Assembly (NCBI RefSeq): GCF_009910365.1
Contig: NZ_CP036423.1
Span: 1,674,001-1,738,000, forward strand
From: Aequoribacter fuscus
GTDB lineage: Bacteria; Pseudomonadota; Gammaproteobacteria; Pseudomonadales; Halieaceae
Reading direction: 5' to 3'
DNA length: 64,000 bases
Both the position numbers and the translations under genes were made by a program. The notes beneath the pieces were generated by a model, which saw nothing but the letters and a program-made list of their open reading frames with translations, was not told the DNA's origin and did not search any database. Of this stretch, positions 55,957 through 64,000 are shown one piece after another (position 1 is the first letter of the stretch; the number at the start of each line of letters is the position of its first letter).

Positions 55957-57340
55957 CATCAAGCACCAAAGGAAAGTAAACCTGCACCCGCAACCCCGGA
56001 TTATTATCTTTTAGCTTGATACTGGCACGGTGGTAAAAGGCAATCGCCTGCACCAAAGACAAGCCCAAGCCGTGCCCTTTATGCTCGCTACGACTCGGTT
56101 CCCCGCGATAAAAGCGCCTAAAGACCTGCTTGCGCTCAGCCTCTGGAATACCCACGCCACTATCGGCGATACTGACCTGTATTTGCTCAGGCCCGAAACG
56201 CTCAAGACGAATCTGTATTACCCCACCTGAAGGGGTAAACTTTATCGCGTTATCAATGATATTGGCGAACATTTGTCCTAGGAGGTCGGTCTCCCCGTTG
56301 ATTTGCTCGACGTATTCGGCCTGAAAATCAATCAAGACTCCCGTATCGTTTGCTACCGGCTCGTACATTTCAACCACATCCTGTAGTACCACGCGCAGAC
56401 TAACTTGCTTAGCGTCAGTACGTATCTGACTGCCCGCCTCAAGCATCGATATCCTCAAGAGTGCGTTAAAAGAGGCTAACAGGTCATCACAGTCTGACAA
56501 CAACTCGTCGATCGTCGATTCATATTCTTTCGGCACCCTGGGCTTCAGCTGAGTCAGCTTATTCCTCAGGCGTGTCAGTGGGGTGCGCAAATCATGCGCA
56601 ATATTGTCAGAGACAGAGCGGACCCCTTGCAGCGACATGGCAACGTGATCCAGCATTTCATTTCCAACGTCGACCAGGTCCTTCAGATACGGCGTGACAG
56701 CATCTCGCGGTAAACGCCCCTCCAAATTTTTCTGCATAATCGCCCGAAGTTCTGTACCAATTCGATGTGTTCCCATCAGCGCTCGGTGTGTCGCAACCGT
56801 CGTTGTTAACATCGCGAATAACCAAAACACCGCAATCACCATCGCAACCTTGCCAACGAGATAGTTAATAGCGTCAAACTCGTCCTGATAAAAACGACCT
56901 ACTGTCAACCTGAGCTCTGGGTTCAGGGATTCAGTCTCTGCAAACATTCTGCGTTCTGTCTCGTTATTCCAGTAGAGCCCTTGCAGTAAAAACTGAACAA
57001 GACCGAAAGTGTCATCTCGATAGGCAAAAGCGGGCGCTAGAGCACTGGTCTCGGCAGACTTCATTTCCAGAAAATACAGGACGTCAGCGCTGTCATCACT
57101 GAAACCTTGCCGACCGACAATTTCCGTAAGACGCTCCAAACCCTGAGTGTGGTACACCTCTGACAAAAACTGAACGCGCCCTTGAACATCCGCATGCAAG
57201 GTGGAATACAGATTCATGTACGAGAACAGTGCGAAAATGACGAAGAGCAGCGCCCCACCCAAGGCCAAAGCGGCGGCAAAACCCGAGAGCAGCTGTAAGC
57301 CTAATGTTTGAACCCAAGCTTTTATGGTGCCGTTATTCAT
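55919..57340 (-). CDS. Two-component sensor histidine kinase
   Basis: A 473-aa membrane kinase: membrane helix near residues 15-45, periplasmic sensor of about 120 residues, a second helix near 160-185, HAMP, then the phosphoacceptor His in DNIAHDLRTPLTRL and ATPase boxes N (ANIIDNAIKF), G1 (DSGVGIP), F (FRRFYRG) and G2 (GHGLGLSL). ATG 57340 overlaps the response regulator stop by 8 bases. The signal is unknown. Confidence 0.92.
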   Translation of the reverse strand: MNNGTIKAWVQTLGLQLLSGFAAALALGGALLFVIFALFSYMNLYSTLHADVQGRVQFLSEVYHTQGLERLTEIVGRQGFSDDSADVLYFLEMKSAETSALAPAFAYRDDTFGLVQFLLQGLYWNNETERRMFAETESLNPELRLTVGRFYQDEFDAINYLVGKVAMVIAVFWLFAMLTTTVATHRALMGTHRIGTELRAIMQKNLEGRLPRDAVTPYLKDLVDVGNEMLDHVAMSLQGVRSVSDNIAHDLRTPLTRLRNKLTQLKPRVPKEYESTIDELLSDCDDLLASFNALLRISMLEAGSQIRTDAKQVSLRVVLQDVVEMYEPVANDTGVLIDFQAEYVEQINGETDLLGQMFANIIDNAIKFTPSGGVIQIRLERFGPEQIQVSIADSGVGIPEAERKQVFRRFYRGEPSRSEHKGHGLGLSLVQAIAFYHRASIKLKDNNPGLRVQVYFPLVLDATRSLAPDRAQA

Positions 57341-58013
57341 CACCGAAGCGATACCCTGCGCCCCTAACGGTGTGCACCAAGGGATAATCGAAGTCGCGAT
57401 CAATTTTTTGGCGCAAGCGGGAAATGTGAACGTCAATCACATTCGTTTGCGGGTCAAAATGGTACCCCCAAACGTTTTCTAGGAGCATGCTGCGAGTGAC
57501 GATTTTGCCCGCATTGCGCATCAGGTATTCGAGTAAACGATATTCGCGCGGCTGCAAAGCAATGACTCGCCCCGCTCGTCGCACCTCTTGGGTAATCAAA
57601 TCAAGCCGCAGGTCCTCGGCTTCAAGCGTTGTTCTAAAATCGGCACCCAGTGGCGCCAAACGTCTGTGTATGGCTTCTAATCGCGCCATGAGTTCTTCCG
57701 ACGAAAACGGCTTTACGAGGTAATCATCAGCCCCTATTTGTAAACCCTTGACACGATCATCGACTTCCCCCAGAGCGCTCAAAATAAGCACCGGCGTCAA
57801 ATCGCCTTTATCTCGCAAGCTCTTAATCACACTCAAACCGTCTAGCTTGGGTAGCATTCGATCAACGATCAGAGCATCCCAGCGCGCCGAGTTGGCTGCC
57901 AAAAGCCCCTCCGTACCCGTCGATGCACACTCGCAATTATGCCCCTTCAGTGCCAGCTCACTGGCGACGAAATCAGCCACTGACGAATCATCTTCTATTA
58001 GTAATACTCTCAT
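57333..58013 (-). CDS. OmpR/PhoB-family response regulator
   Basis: A 226-aa regulator: receiver domain (acidic pocket IEDD, phospho-acceptor Asp in LIVDRMLP, Lys in LVKPFSSEEL) and winged-helix DNA-binding domain (NVWGYHFDPQTNVIDVHISRLRQK, split NVWGYHFDPQ and VIDVHISRLR). ATG 58013 (MRVLLIEDD) is preferred; ATG 58025 is possible. Paired with the kinase that overlaps it. Confidence 0.93.
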   Translation of the reverse strand: MRVLLIEDDSSVADFVASELALKGHNCECASTGTEGLLAANSARWDALIVDRMLPKLDGLSVIKSLRDKGDLTPVLILSALGEVDDRVKGLQIGADDYLVKPFSSEELMARLEAIHRRLAPLGADFRTTLEAEDLRLDLITQEVRRAGRVIALQPREYRLLEYLMRNAGKIVTRSMLLENVWGYHFDPQTNVIDVHISRLRQKIDRDFDYPLVHTVRGAGYRFGDE

Positions 58014-58100
58014 GACATCTACCATCCAACCACTGCGCCTACCGCACGACTATCGTATACTAGCTCTGACTCGTTTCATGATACTAGGAAACTTCCATTT

Positions 58101-58550
58101 ATGTCTGCCCCTATTGCGCCGCCATTTCATCGTCACCTCTTAGCTTTGGTGTACGACACCTTTCTCGTCATCCCCATCATTATGGCTTCAACAGCCCTCG
58201 TTATGGGGCTTTACGTGCAGATAATTCCGGTAGATAACACTACCGAAGTCGTGGCACTACCCCCTGGTGTGGTGCAATTAACTGCGGTGCTTAGCGTGGC
58301 TATTTTTTACTTTATTTTTTGGCGGCGCGGCGGACAGACACTGGGTATGCAAGCTTGGCGAGTGAAACTAGTGAATGCCTCGGGATTACCGGTCTCGAAC
58401 ACCCAAATTTTACTGCGTTTAATCGCAGCCACACTGTCTTATGGTGCGCTCGGGCTGGGCCTAGCTTGGCGTTTTGTCGACCGTGATCGTTGTTATCTGC
58501 ACGATCGGCTCTCCGGCACGCGGCTCACCATTGTCACAAAAGCCAGCTAA
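58101..58550 (+). CDS. RDD family membrane protein
   Basis: A 149-aa protein with three to four helices. The RDD pattern is present: Asp in LALVYDTFLVIP, FWRRGGQTLGMQAWRVKLV and the C-terminal DRLSGTRL. Its role is not known; some members act as transporters. It ends one base from the end of lptG on the other strand. Confidence 0.85.
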   Translation: MSAPIAPPFHRHLLALVYDTFLVIPIIMASTALVMGLYVQIIPVDNTTEVVALPPGVVQLTAVLSVAIFYFIFWRRGGQTLGMQAWRVKLVNASGLPVSNTQILLRLIAATLSYGALGLGLAWRFVDRDRCYLHDRLSGTRLTIVTKAS

Positions 58551-58551
58551 A

Positions 58552-59613
58552 TCAGGGCGATCGATACAACAACCAAGCTGCCAACAAGAGGCCGACCAAC
58601 AATGGCAAGGTGACCGCCAGCGCCGGAGAGATGCCGTAAACGATCGTCACTGAAGCCACCACATCTTGACTGATCTTAAAAACCAATCCCACTAAGGTGC
58701 CAATAAACACTCTGAGTCCGAGTGTACCATCTCGTAGAGGACCAAAAATAAACCCCATAGCGACGAGCACCAGTACAAAAATTGCAAGCGGTTGGGTAAG
58801 CTTGCGCCAAGCCGCGACTTCGTAATCCGCCGATTCAAGCCCCTGCTGCTTCAGGTACTGGCTGTACTGGAACAAACCATTAATGCTCAATCGCTCAGGG
58901 CTTAATGACTCCATGGCCAGCAAGTCGGGGGTTAAGTCTGTTTCCCACAGCAAGGTGGTATGCTCGCTGGTTTGCGAGCCCCATGAATTCACCTGGGTTC
59001 GCTGCACATTTTCCAGCAGCCAGCCCGCACGTTGAAATGTGGCACGATTCGCACTCATCGACTCATGCAGCCGCCAATTATCATCGAAGGTAAATAACGT
59101 TACGCCGTAAATCACACCGCCGGCTTGCACCGCGTTGAAGTGAATAAAGTGACGGCCCTCACGATTCCACATGCCGTAGCGCCCCGTTATCGAGCCCTTG
59201 TTGCTCAGAGCCAACGCTCGCTCCGCCTCGCCAAACTGCTCGCTTTTGGGCACCACAAATTCGCCCATGATTAGCATCAGGCCAGCAAACACTAAAACGG
59301 GCTTCATTAAGATTCGGAGCAAATGCCAAGACGACAAACCCGCACCTCGAATAACCACAAGCTCACTGGTTGAAGCCAACTGCCCCAGAGCGACTAGCAC
59401 GCCGATCAGGATGCCAATGGGCGCAAGCTCTACGATACGCGCAGGCACCGATGCTGCGACATAAAGTAAAGCTTTCGAGAAAGTATAATTCGCCTTTAAA
59501 TCCTGAAGCTCGTCGATTAGAGCAGACAACGCATCTAGGCCAACCAACACGAGTAGAACAAGACAGGTGGCATAAATCACCTGCATACCCACATAGCGAT
59601 CAAGCAGCCGCAT
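58552..59613 (-). CDS. lptG: LPS export ABC transporter permease LptG
   Basis: A 353-aa permease of the LptB2FG complex that extracts LPS from the inner membrane. Six helices flank a large periplasmic beta-jellyroll domain (about residues 125-265); the N-terminus has RLLDRYVGMQV. Its start overlaps the end of lptF by 14 bases. Confidence 0.94.
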   Translation of the reverse strand: MRLLDRYVGMQVIYATCLVLLVLVGLDALSALIDELQDLKANYTFSKALLYVAASVPARIVELAPIGILIGVLVALGQLASTSELVVIRGAGLSSWHLLRILMKPVLVFAGLMLIMGEFVVPKSEQFGEAERALALSNKGSITGRYGMWNREGRHFIHFNAVQAGGVIYGVTLFTFDDNWRLHESMSANRATFQRAGWLLENVQRTQVNSWGSQTSEHTTLLWETDLTPDLLAMESLSPERLSINGLFQYSQYLKQQGLESADYEVAAWRKLTQPLAIFVLVLVAMGFIFGPLRDGTLGLRVFIGTLVGLVFKISQDVVASVTIVYGISPALAVTLPLLVGLLLAAWLLYRSP

Positions 59614-60718
59614 GCATGCCTCTCTGTGATCCCGCGAACCTCAGGCGCCATTGGGGCCAAAGTAGCACAACACAGCCGATCCCAGCGATCACCGCGTGCA
59701 AACCCCAAAGACTGCCCACAGACGCGCCCTCAGCGGCCGCACCGCGCAGGCTCGCCAAGCCCACCAGATAAACGAGATACAGAACAATTGCGGGCAACAG
59801 CATGGTGTAGCGCCCTCGTCGTCGATCGGTGCGCGCGAGCCCTAACGCAAGAAACGCCAAATTAAACGGCATTAAAACCAGTGAGAGTCGCCAGTGCAAA
59901 GTTGCTGTGCTTGCGGAATTGTTATCGAGAAACAGCATTTGTGTGGGGAGTGCATCATACAAGTCGTCGCCGAACGCACTGCCGGCAGAATCGGCATCGG
60001 GTAAGCGCTCGCCTAACACTTCGAATTCCGTTACTCGATATTCGAGTTGGCCAGGTTGCCCTTGATAACGTCGTCCATTTAACAGCTCTAAGTAACGTCC
60101 GCCGTGCTCTTGTGAACTGACCACGCGACCACGCTCGGCGTAGGTTATAGTAACGAGGGGCTCTCCTGCACTCGACATGCCCTGTTCTGCGACGAACAAG
60201 CCCTTAAGACCTTGCTGATCAGACTCGACAGACTCGGCGTAAAACGTATCGAATCCACCACTGCGGCGCTGGAATCGGCCGGGAACAAAGGCCGCCAGGC
60301 CTTTCTCATTCGATGCCTCGGTGACTAAGTTTAAGACCTTGGTCTTCGTCCATGGGGTCAAGCCCAAAGACAGCCCCGCACTGAGTATAGCCACCACCGC
60401 GCCCGACACTAAGACCCACCGCAACAGATGCCACGGGCCGATACCACTGGCGCTTAATACGACCATTTCACTGTCGGTGTAGAGACGACCAAGGGCTAAC
60501 ATCAAGCCCACAAAAAACCCTAGCGGCAAGATTAGCTCCAAATAACTGGGTATGGAAAAAAACATGATCGAAGCCAAAAACCCGGCGGCCAAATCGCCCT
60601 CGGCCACATCCGCTAAGCGACGCACAAATTGGCTACTGAATACGACCAGGAAAACGACCAGAGAAACGGCACTTGTATTCACCAAAATATCGCGGGTTAG
60701 ATATCGAACTATTAGCAC
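59600..60718 (-). CDS. lptF: LPS export ABC transporter permease LptF
   Basis: A 372-aa partner permease of LptG with the same layout. The GTG start gives MLIVRYLTRDIL, the typical LptF beginning; ATILSAGLSLGLTP-like and GIGPWHLLRW segments mark the family. Divergent from pepA, as is usual in gammaproteobacteria. Confidence 0.94.
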   Translation of the reverse strand: MLIVRYLTRDILVNTSAVSLVVFLVVFSSQFVRRLADVAEGDLAAGFLASIMFFSIPSYLELILPLGFFVGLMLALGRLYTDSEMVVLSASGIGPWHLLRWVLVSGAVVAILSAGLSLGLTPWTKTKVLNLVTEASNEKGLAAFVPGRFQRRSGGFDTFYAESVESDQQGLKGLFVAEQGMSSAGEPLVTITYAERGRVVSSQEHGGRYLELLNGRRYQGQPGQLEYRVTEFEVLGERLPDADSAGSAFGDDLYDALPTQMLFLDNNSASTATLHWRLSLVLMPFNLAFLALGLARTDRRRGRYTMLLPAIVLYLVYLVGLASLRGAAAEGASVGSLWGLHAVIAGIGCVVLLWPQWRLRFAGSQRGMHAAA

Positions 60719-60735
60719 CTTGCCGCTTTGCCCCC

Positions 60736-60741
60736 TATACT
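60736..60741 (+). promoter_or_regulatory. Candidate -10 element for pepA
   Basis: TATACT, with a TTAGCA-like -35 about 18 bases upstream that overlaps the lptF start. CTATACTAG is nearly symmetric, so lptF might use the other strand of the same element. Confidence 0.35.
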
Positions 60742-60762
60742 AGTGGCTCACAAAAAACGTCT

Positions 60763-60778
60763 CCATAGTACACTATGG
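60763..60778. promoter_or_regulatory. Palindromic operator-like site ahead of pepA
   Basis: CCATAGT-AC-ACTATGG, perfect seven-base arms around two bases, lies 26 bases before the pepA ATG and just downstream of the predicted start. It would be well placed for repression. Confidence 0.4.
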
Positions 60779-60803
60779 CCTAAACGACTTCAGAGGAATT
60801 TTT

Positions 60804-62279
60804 ATGTCGGATATCGTATTTACCGCCAAATCCGGGGCGCCAGAGGCTCAAAAGACAACCTGCTTGGTAGTCGCCATGAGTAAAACGAAATCGCTTCCCA
60901 CACCCTTATCAGACCTCGACAGCACGCTTGGCGGCGCTCTGACGAGAGTGATCAAAAACAAAGACTTCAACGGCGATGCCAAACAAATCGTGTCATTGTC
61001 GCCGAACGATGCGCTGCCAAGATTACTGCTTCTGGGATTGGGCGAGGGCCCGGTGCTGGCACCAAAAGCCCGACAAGCCATCGGCGCCCTGTGGGGTAAC
61101 GCATCGAAAACGCAAGCCAAGGATATGGTCATCGATTTCAGCGCAGCCGATATTGATCCTGACTGTGACATCGTCCACATCGTAGGCCAAGAAATCACAA
61201 CGGCAACTTACAGCTACACGCGCACGCTGAGCAAGCCCAAAGCCAGTAGCACCATCAAGAAAGTAACGCTGCTGGTGGCCAACAAGAACGAGGTATCCTC
61301 AGCAAAAGCGGCTCTCGTGTCGGGGCAGGCCATCGGCCAGGGTATTAACTACGCGCGCGAACTTGCAAACCTGCCGGGCAACATTTGTACGCCAACGTAC
61401 TTGGCCGAGCAAGCCACAGAGCTAGCAAACACCTTTGCATCGATTTCGGCCCAGTCGCTAGGTGAAGCCGAAATGCGCGAACTGGGCATGAATTCGCTGC
61501 TGTCCGTTTCTGCCGGTTCTGATCAGGAAGCTAAGCTGATCATTATGCGCTACCAAGGCGACAGCACAAGCGATACGCAGCACTGCTTAGTGGGCAAAGG
61601 CATTACCTTCGATACCGGTGGCATTTCACTTAAGCCGGGCGCGAAGATGGATGAAATGAAGTTCGATATGGGTGGTGCAGCGAGCGTTTTCGGCACCCTG
61701 CAGGCGCTGGCGATGCTCGAGGCTAAGGTCAACGTCGTGGGCATCGTCGCTGCCGCCGAGAATATGCCCAGCGGCAGCGCGACGAAACCAGGCGATGTCG
61801 TCACGAGCATGGCAGGACTCACGATAGAAATCTTAAACACCGACGCCGAGGGGAGACTTGTATTGTGCGATGCACTGACCTACGCCGAACGGTTTAACCC
61901 CTCCTCCGTCGTCGATATCGCGACGCTAACCGGCGCTTGTGTGGTAGCGCTAGGACATCACGCAACCGGCCTCTACGCGAATGACGACGAGCTGGCCACC
62001 GCACTGCTCGCAGCTGGCGAGCAAACGGGTGATAGAGCGTGGCGCATGCCTTTATGGGATGAATACCAGTCACAGCTCGATAGTCCATTTGCCGACATGG
62101 GCAATATCGGGGGTCCTGCCGCAGGCAGTGTCACCGCGGCGTGCTTTTTGTCGCGATTTACCAAGGCGTATTCATGGGCGCACTTAGACATCGCGGGCAG
62201 CGCCTGGAATTCAGCGCCCAAAGGTGCGACTGGACGCCCTGTAGCTCTGCTCACAAAATACTTAAGCGGTCAGTCGTAA
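60804..62279 (+). CDS. pepA: Leucyl aminopeptidase
   Basis: A 491-aa M17 hexameric aminopeptidase. The signature NTDAEGRLVLCDAL, the metal-ligand region GKGITFDTGGISLKPG and the MDEMKFDMGGAASVFG segment are intact. GAGGAA precedes the ATG. PepA can also bind DNA as an accessory factor in E. coli. It is first in the pepA-holC-valS run. Confidence 0.95.
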   Translation: MSDIVFTAKSGAPEAQKTTCLVVAMSKTKSLPTPLSDLDSTLGGALTRVIKNKDFNGDAKQIVSLSPNDALPRLLLLGLGEGPVLAPKARQAIGALWGNASKTQAKDMVIDFSAADIDPDCDIVHIVGQEITTATYSYTRTLSKPKASSTIKKVTLLVANKNEVSSAKAALVSGQAIGQGINYARELANLPGNICTPTYLAEQATELANTFASISAQSLGEAEMRELGMNSLLSVSAGSDQEAKLIIMRYQGDSTSDTQHCLVGKGITFDTGGISLKPGAKMDEMKFDMGGAASVFGTLQALAMLEAKVNVVGIVAAAENMPSGSATKPGDVVTSMAGLTIEILNTDAEGRLVLCDALTYAERFNPSSVVDIATLTGACVVALGHHATGLYANDDELATALLAAGEQTGDRAWRMPLWDEYQSQLDSPFADMGNIGGPAAGSVTAACFLSRFTKAYSWAHLDIAGSAWNSAPKGATGRPVALLTKYLSGQS

Positions 62280-62283
62280 CCCA

Positions 62284-62721
62284 ATGACGCGTGTAGGATT
62301 TTATGTTGTCCAATCGGACGATACCTTAGCCAGTCATCGCGTCGCAGCGGTGCTGGCTGAAAAAGCCCTGAATCGCGGGCATCGTATTTTCGTCCTGGCT
62401 CGCGATGAATCTCACGCACAAGAACTGTACGATATTTTTTGGTCGTTTCGTCACGATGCGTTCTTACCGGTTAGCCTCTGGCACGAACGGGCCACCTCCG
62501 CGATCGTGATTGGGCATTCGAACCCGACACCGGAGCACCATGACTGCCTGATTAATCTGTCTATGACCACCGACAACTTCGCCTCTCGGTTCCAACGTAT
62601 CGTCGAAATTGTGACGCAACAAGCGCACCATTTAGAGGCCATGCGGGATGCTTGGCGTTGGTACAAACACCGAGGCTTTGCGCTAGAAAAACACGACGTA
62701 GCGCTCCCAAATCACGTATAA
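62284..62721 (+). CDS. holC: DNA polymerase III chi subunit
   Basis: A 145-aa HolC, which links the clamp loader to SSB. It has the typical beginning [10 protein letters not shown] and CLINLS in the core, and [10 protein letters not shown] at the end. Starts 4 bases after pepA and precedes valS, the conserved order. Confidence 0.9.
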   Translation: MTRVGFYVVQSDDTLASHRVAAVLAEKALNRGHRIFVLARDESHAQELYDIFWSFRHDAFLPVSLWHERATSAIVIGHSNPTPEHHDCLINLSMTTDNFASRFQRIVEIVTQQAHHLEAMRDAWRWYKHRGFALEKHDVALPNHV

Positions 62722-62753
62722 TCCGCCCTTTTTACGCCAAGGCCCCAAAGCAA

Positions 62754-64000
62754 ATGGAAAAAACGTTTCAACCCGACGCTATTGAACACAAATGGTACCA
62801 AGAATGGGAGAGCCAAGGGTACTTTGCGCCAAGTGGTGAGGGCACCCCTTATAGCATTATGATTCCGCCCCCAAACGTGACGGGTAGTCTGCACATGGGA
62901 CACGGATTTCAAGACACCATCATGGACGCTTTGATTCGTTACCACCGAATGCAGGGCTGCGACACATTATGGCAACCGGGAACCGATCATGCCGGTATCG
63001 CTACCCAGATGGTCGTAGAACGGCAGCTCGAGGCTCAAGGCATCAAACGGCATGACATAGGCCGCGATGCATTTGTCGACAAAGTGTGGGAGTGGAAAGC
63101 GCAGTCAGGTGGAACCATCACGTCACAGCTACGACGTCTCGGTGCCTCACTCGATTGGTCTCGAGAGCGCTTTACTATGGATCCTGGACTGTCTGATGCC
63201 GTTCAAAAGGTCTTTATCGATTTATACAACGAAGGGCTGATATACCGCGGGCAACGCCTTGTTAACTGGGATCCAAAGCTGCACACGGCTGTCTCAGATC
63301 TCGAGGTATTAAACGAGGAAGAGCAAGGCTCTTTGTGGCATTTTCGCTATCCAATTAGCGGCACCAACGACTTCTTGGTGGTTGCAACGACACGGCCAGA
63401 AACGATGCTCGGCGATACGGCCGTCGCCGTGAACCCCAACGATGAGCGCTATCGTCACCTCGTGGGTCAAACCATCGACTTACCCTTGTGCGACCGCAGC
63501 ATCCCTATCATTGCAGACGACTACGTTGATCAAGAGTTTGGAACGGGTTGCGTTAAAATTACGCCAGCACATGACTTCAACGACTATGAAGTGGGCAAAC
63601 GCCACAACCTCCCCATCATCAATGTCTTTACCGATAACGCGGCCATAAACAGCTCGGCGCCCAATTGCTACCAGGGGCTGGATCGCTTTGACGCCAGAGC
63701 GCGCATCGTTGCCGATCTTGAGGCTCTGGGGCTGGTAGAAAAAATAGAACCACACACCCTAAAAGTGCCGCGCGGCGATCGCTCTGGCGTTGTCATCGAA
63801 CCCTATCTGACGGATCAGTGGTACGTCGATGCCAAAAAACTGGCGATCCCCGCAATAGCAGCGGTAGAAAACGGCGACATTGAGTTCGTACCAAAGCAAT
63901 GGGAAAACACCTATTTCGCATGGATGCGTGACATTCAGGATTGGTGCATCAGTCGCCAACTCTGGTGGGGTCACCGCATTCCCGCGTGGTACGATCAAGG
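62754..64000 (+). CDS. valS: Valyl-tRNA synthetase, N-terminal part (cut by window edge)
   Basis: The first 415 codons of a class I synthetase of about 920-950 aa. It has the HIGH-like HMGHG in [23 protein letters not shown], and the start of the editing domain ([18 protein letters not shown]). The KMSKS motif lies beyond the window. A TATAAT at 62717-62722, overlapping the holC stop, may give it its own promoter. Confidence 0.97.
   Translation, partial: MEKTFQPDAIEHKWYQEWESQGYFAPSGEGTPYSIMIPPPNVTGSLHMGHGFQDTIMDALIRYHRMQGCDTLWQPGTDHAGIATQMVVERQLEAQGIKRHDIGRDAFVDKVWEWKAQSGGTITSQLRRLGASLDWSRERFTMDPGLSDAVQKVFIDLYNEGLIYRGQRLVNWDPKLHTAVSDLEVLNEEEQGSLWHFRYPISGTNDFLVVATTRPETMLGDTAVAVNPNDERYRHLVGQTIDLPLCDRSIPIIADDYVDQEFGTGCVKITPAHDFNDYEVGKRHNLPIINVFTDNAAINSSAPNCYQGLDRFDARARIVADLEALGLVEKIEPHTLKVPRGDRSGVVIEPYLTDQWYVDAKKLAIPAIAAVENGDIEFVPKQWENTYFAWMRDIQDWCISRQLWWGHRIPAWYDQ

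Overview
The window is a dense stretch of core chromosome from a gammaproteobacterium. The evidence is the gene order (rpoE-mucA-mucB-mucC-mucD-lepA-lepB-rnc-era-recO-acpS-cysM-relA-mazG, nadB-sdhE-ygfZ, ccoNOQP-ccoGHIS, lptF/lptG divergent from pepA-holC-valS), the Pseudomonas-like cytochrome cbb3 cluster, and FNR-type regulation. Moderate G+C, a TonB receptor, a WD40-amidohydrolase and acyl-CoA/aldehyde dehydrogenases would suit a marine heterotroph near Cellvibrionales/Pseudomonadales, but that placement is an inference. I see no tRNA or rRNA gene, CRISPR array, insertion sequence, prophage or region of clearly foreign composition. There is no gene-free gap above 300 bases; the largest is about 250 bases, between ompW and sthA.

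Layout. Bases 1-8.8 kb hold a secreted WD40-amidohydrolase (cut by the left edge), aldehyde and acyl-CoA dehydrogenases, cytochrome c' with a convergent cytochrome b561, a Nudix hydrolase, an M20 peptidase and purC. A lone TonB receptor occupies 8.9-11 kb. At 11-15.7 kb lies a translationally coupled operon tsaB-uppP-HIBADH-like-apeB-trpS. At 15.7-19 kb are mobA and an adk-moeB-moaC-moaD-moaE operon. The large lepA-to-mazG operon covers 19-28.4 kb (transcribed right to left; pdxJ and rlmD are absent from it). The envelope-stress operon rpoE-rseA-rseB-rseC and the protease mucD cover 28.5-32.6 kb. Then nadB, sdhE, ygfZ and a giant DUF1631 protein (32.7-39.3 kb) lead into a low-oxygen block at 39.3-51.7 kb: hemN, fnr, a Yip1-like membrane gene, ccoNOQP, ccoGHIS, a TauE/SafE-like transporter and ompW. 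The right end has sthA, a secreted trypsin-like protease, trhO-bolA, an unrecognised 209-aa protein, a two-component system, an RDD protein, lptG-lptF, pepA-holC and the start of valS.

Regulation readable in the DNA: FNR-type boxes lie in front of hemN, the Yip1-cco operon and ompW, and the fnr gene sits among them, so this segment looks like a clustered low-oxygen regulon. A near-consensus sigma-E promoter precedes rpoE. Two divergent gene pairs (tsaB/mobA and sdhE/ygfZ) appear to share symmetric -10 elements. A strong hairpin with the ccoP stop codon in its loop separates ccoNOQP from ccoGHIS.

No obviously new multi-gene system stands out. The best candidates for new biology are the DUF1631 protein with what look like inactive GGDEF- and EAL-like modules, the Yip1 gene leading the cbb3 operon, the ccoP-ccoG RNA structure, and the unrecognised 209-aa protein beside the histidine kinase.
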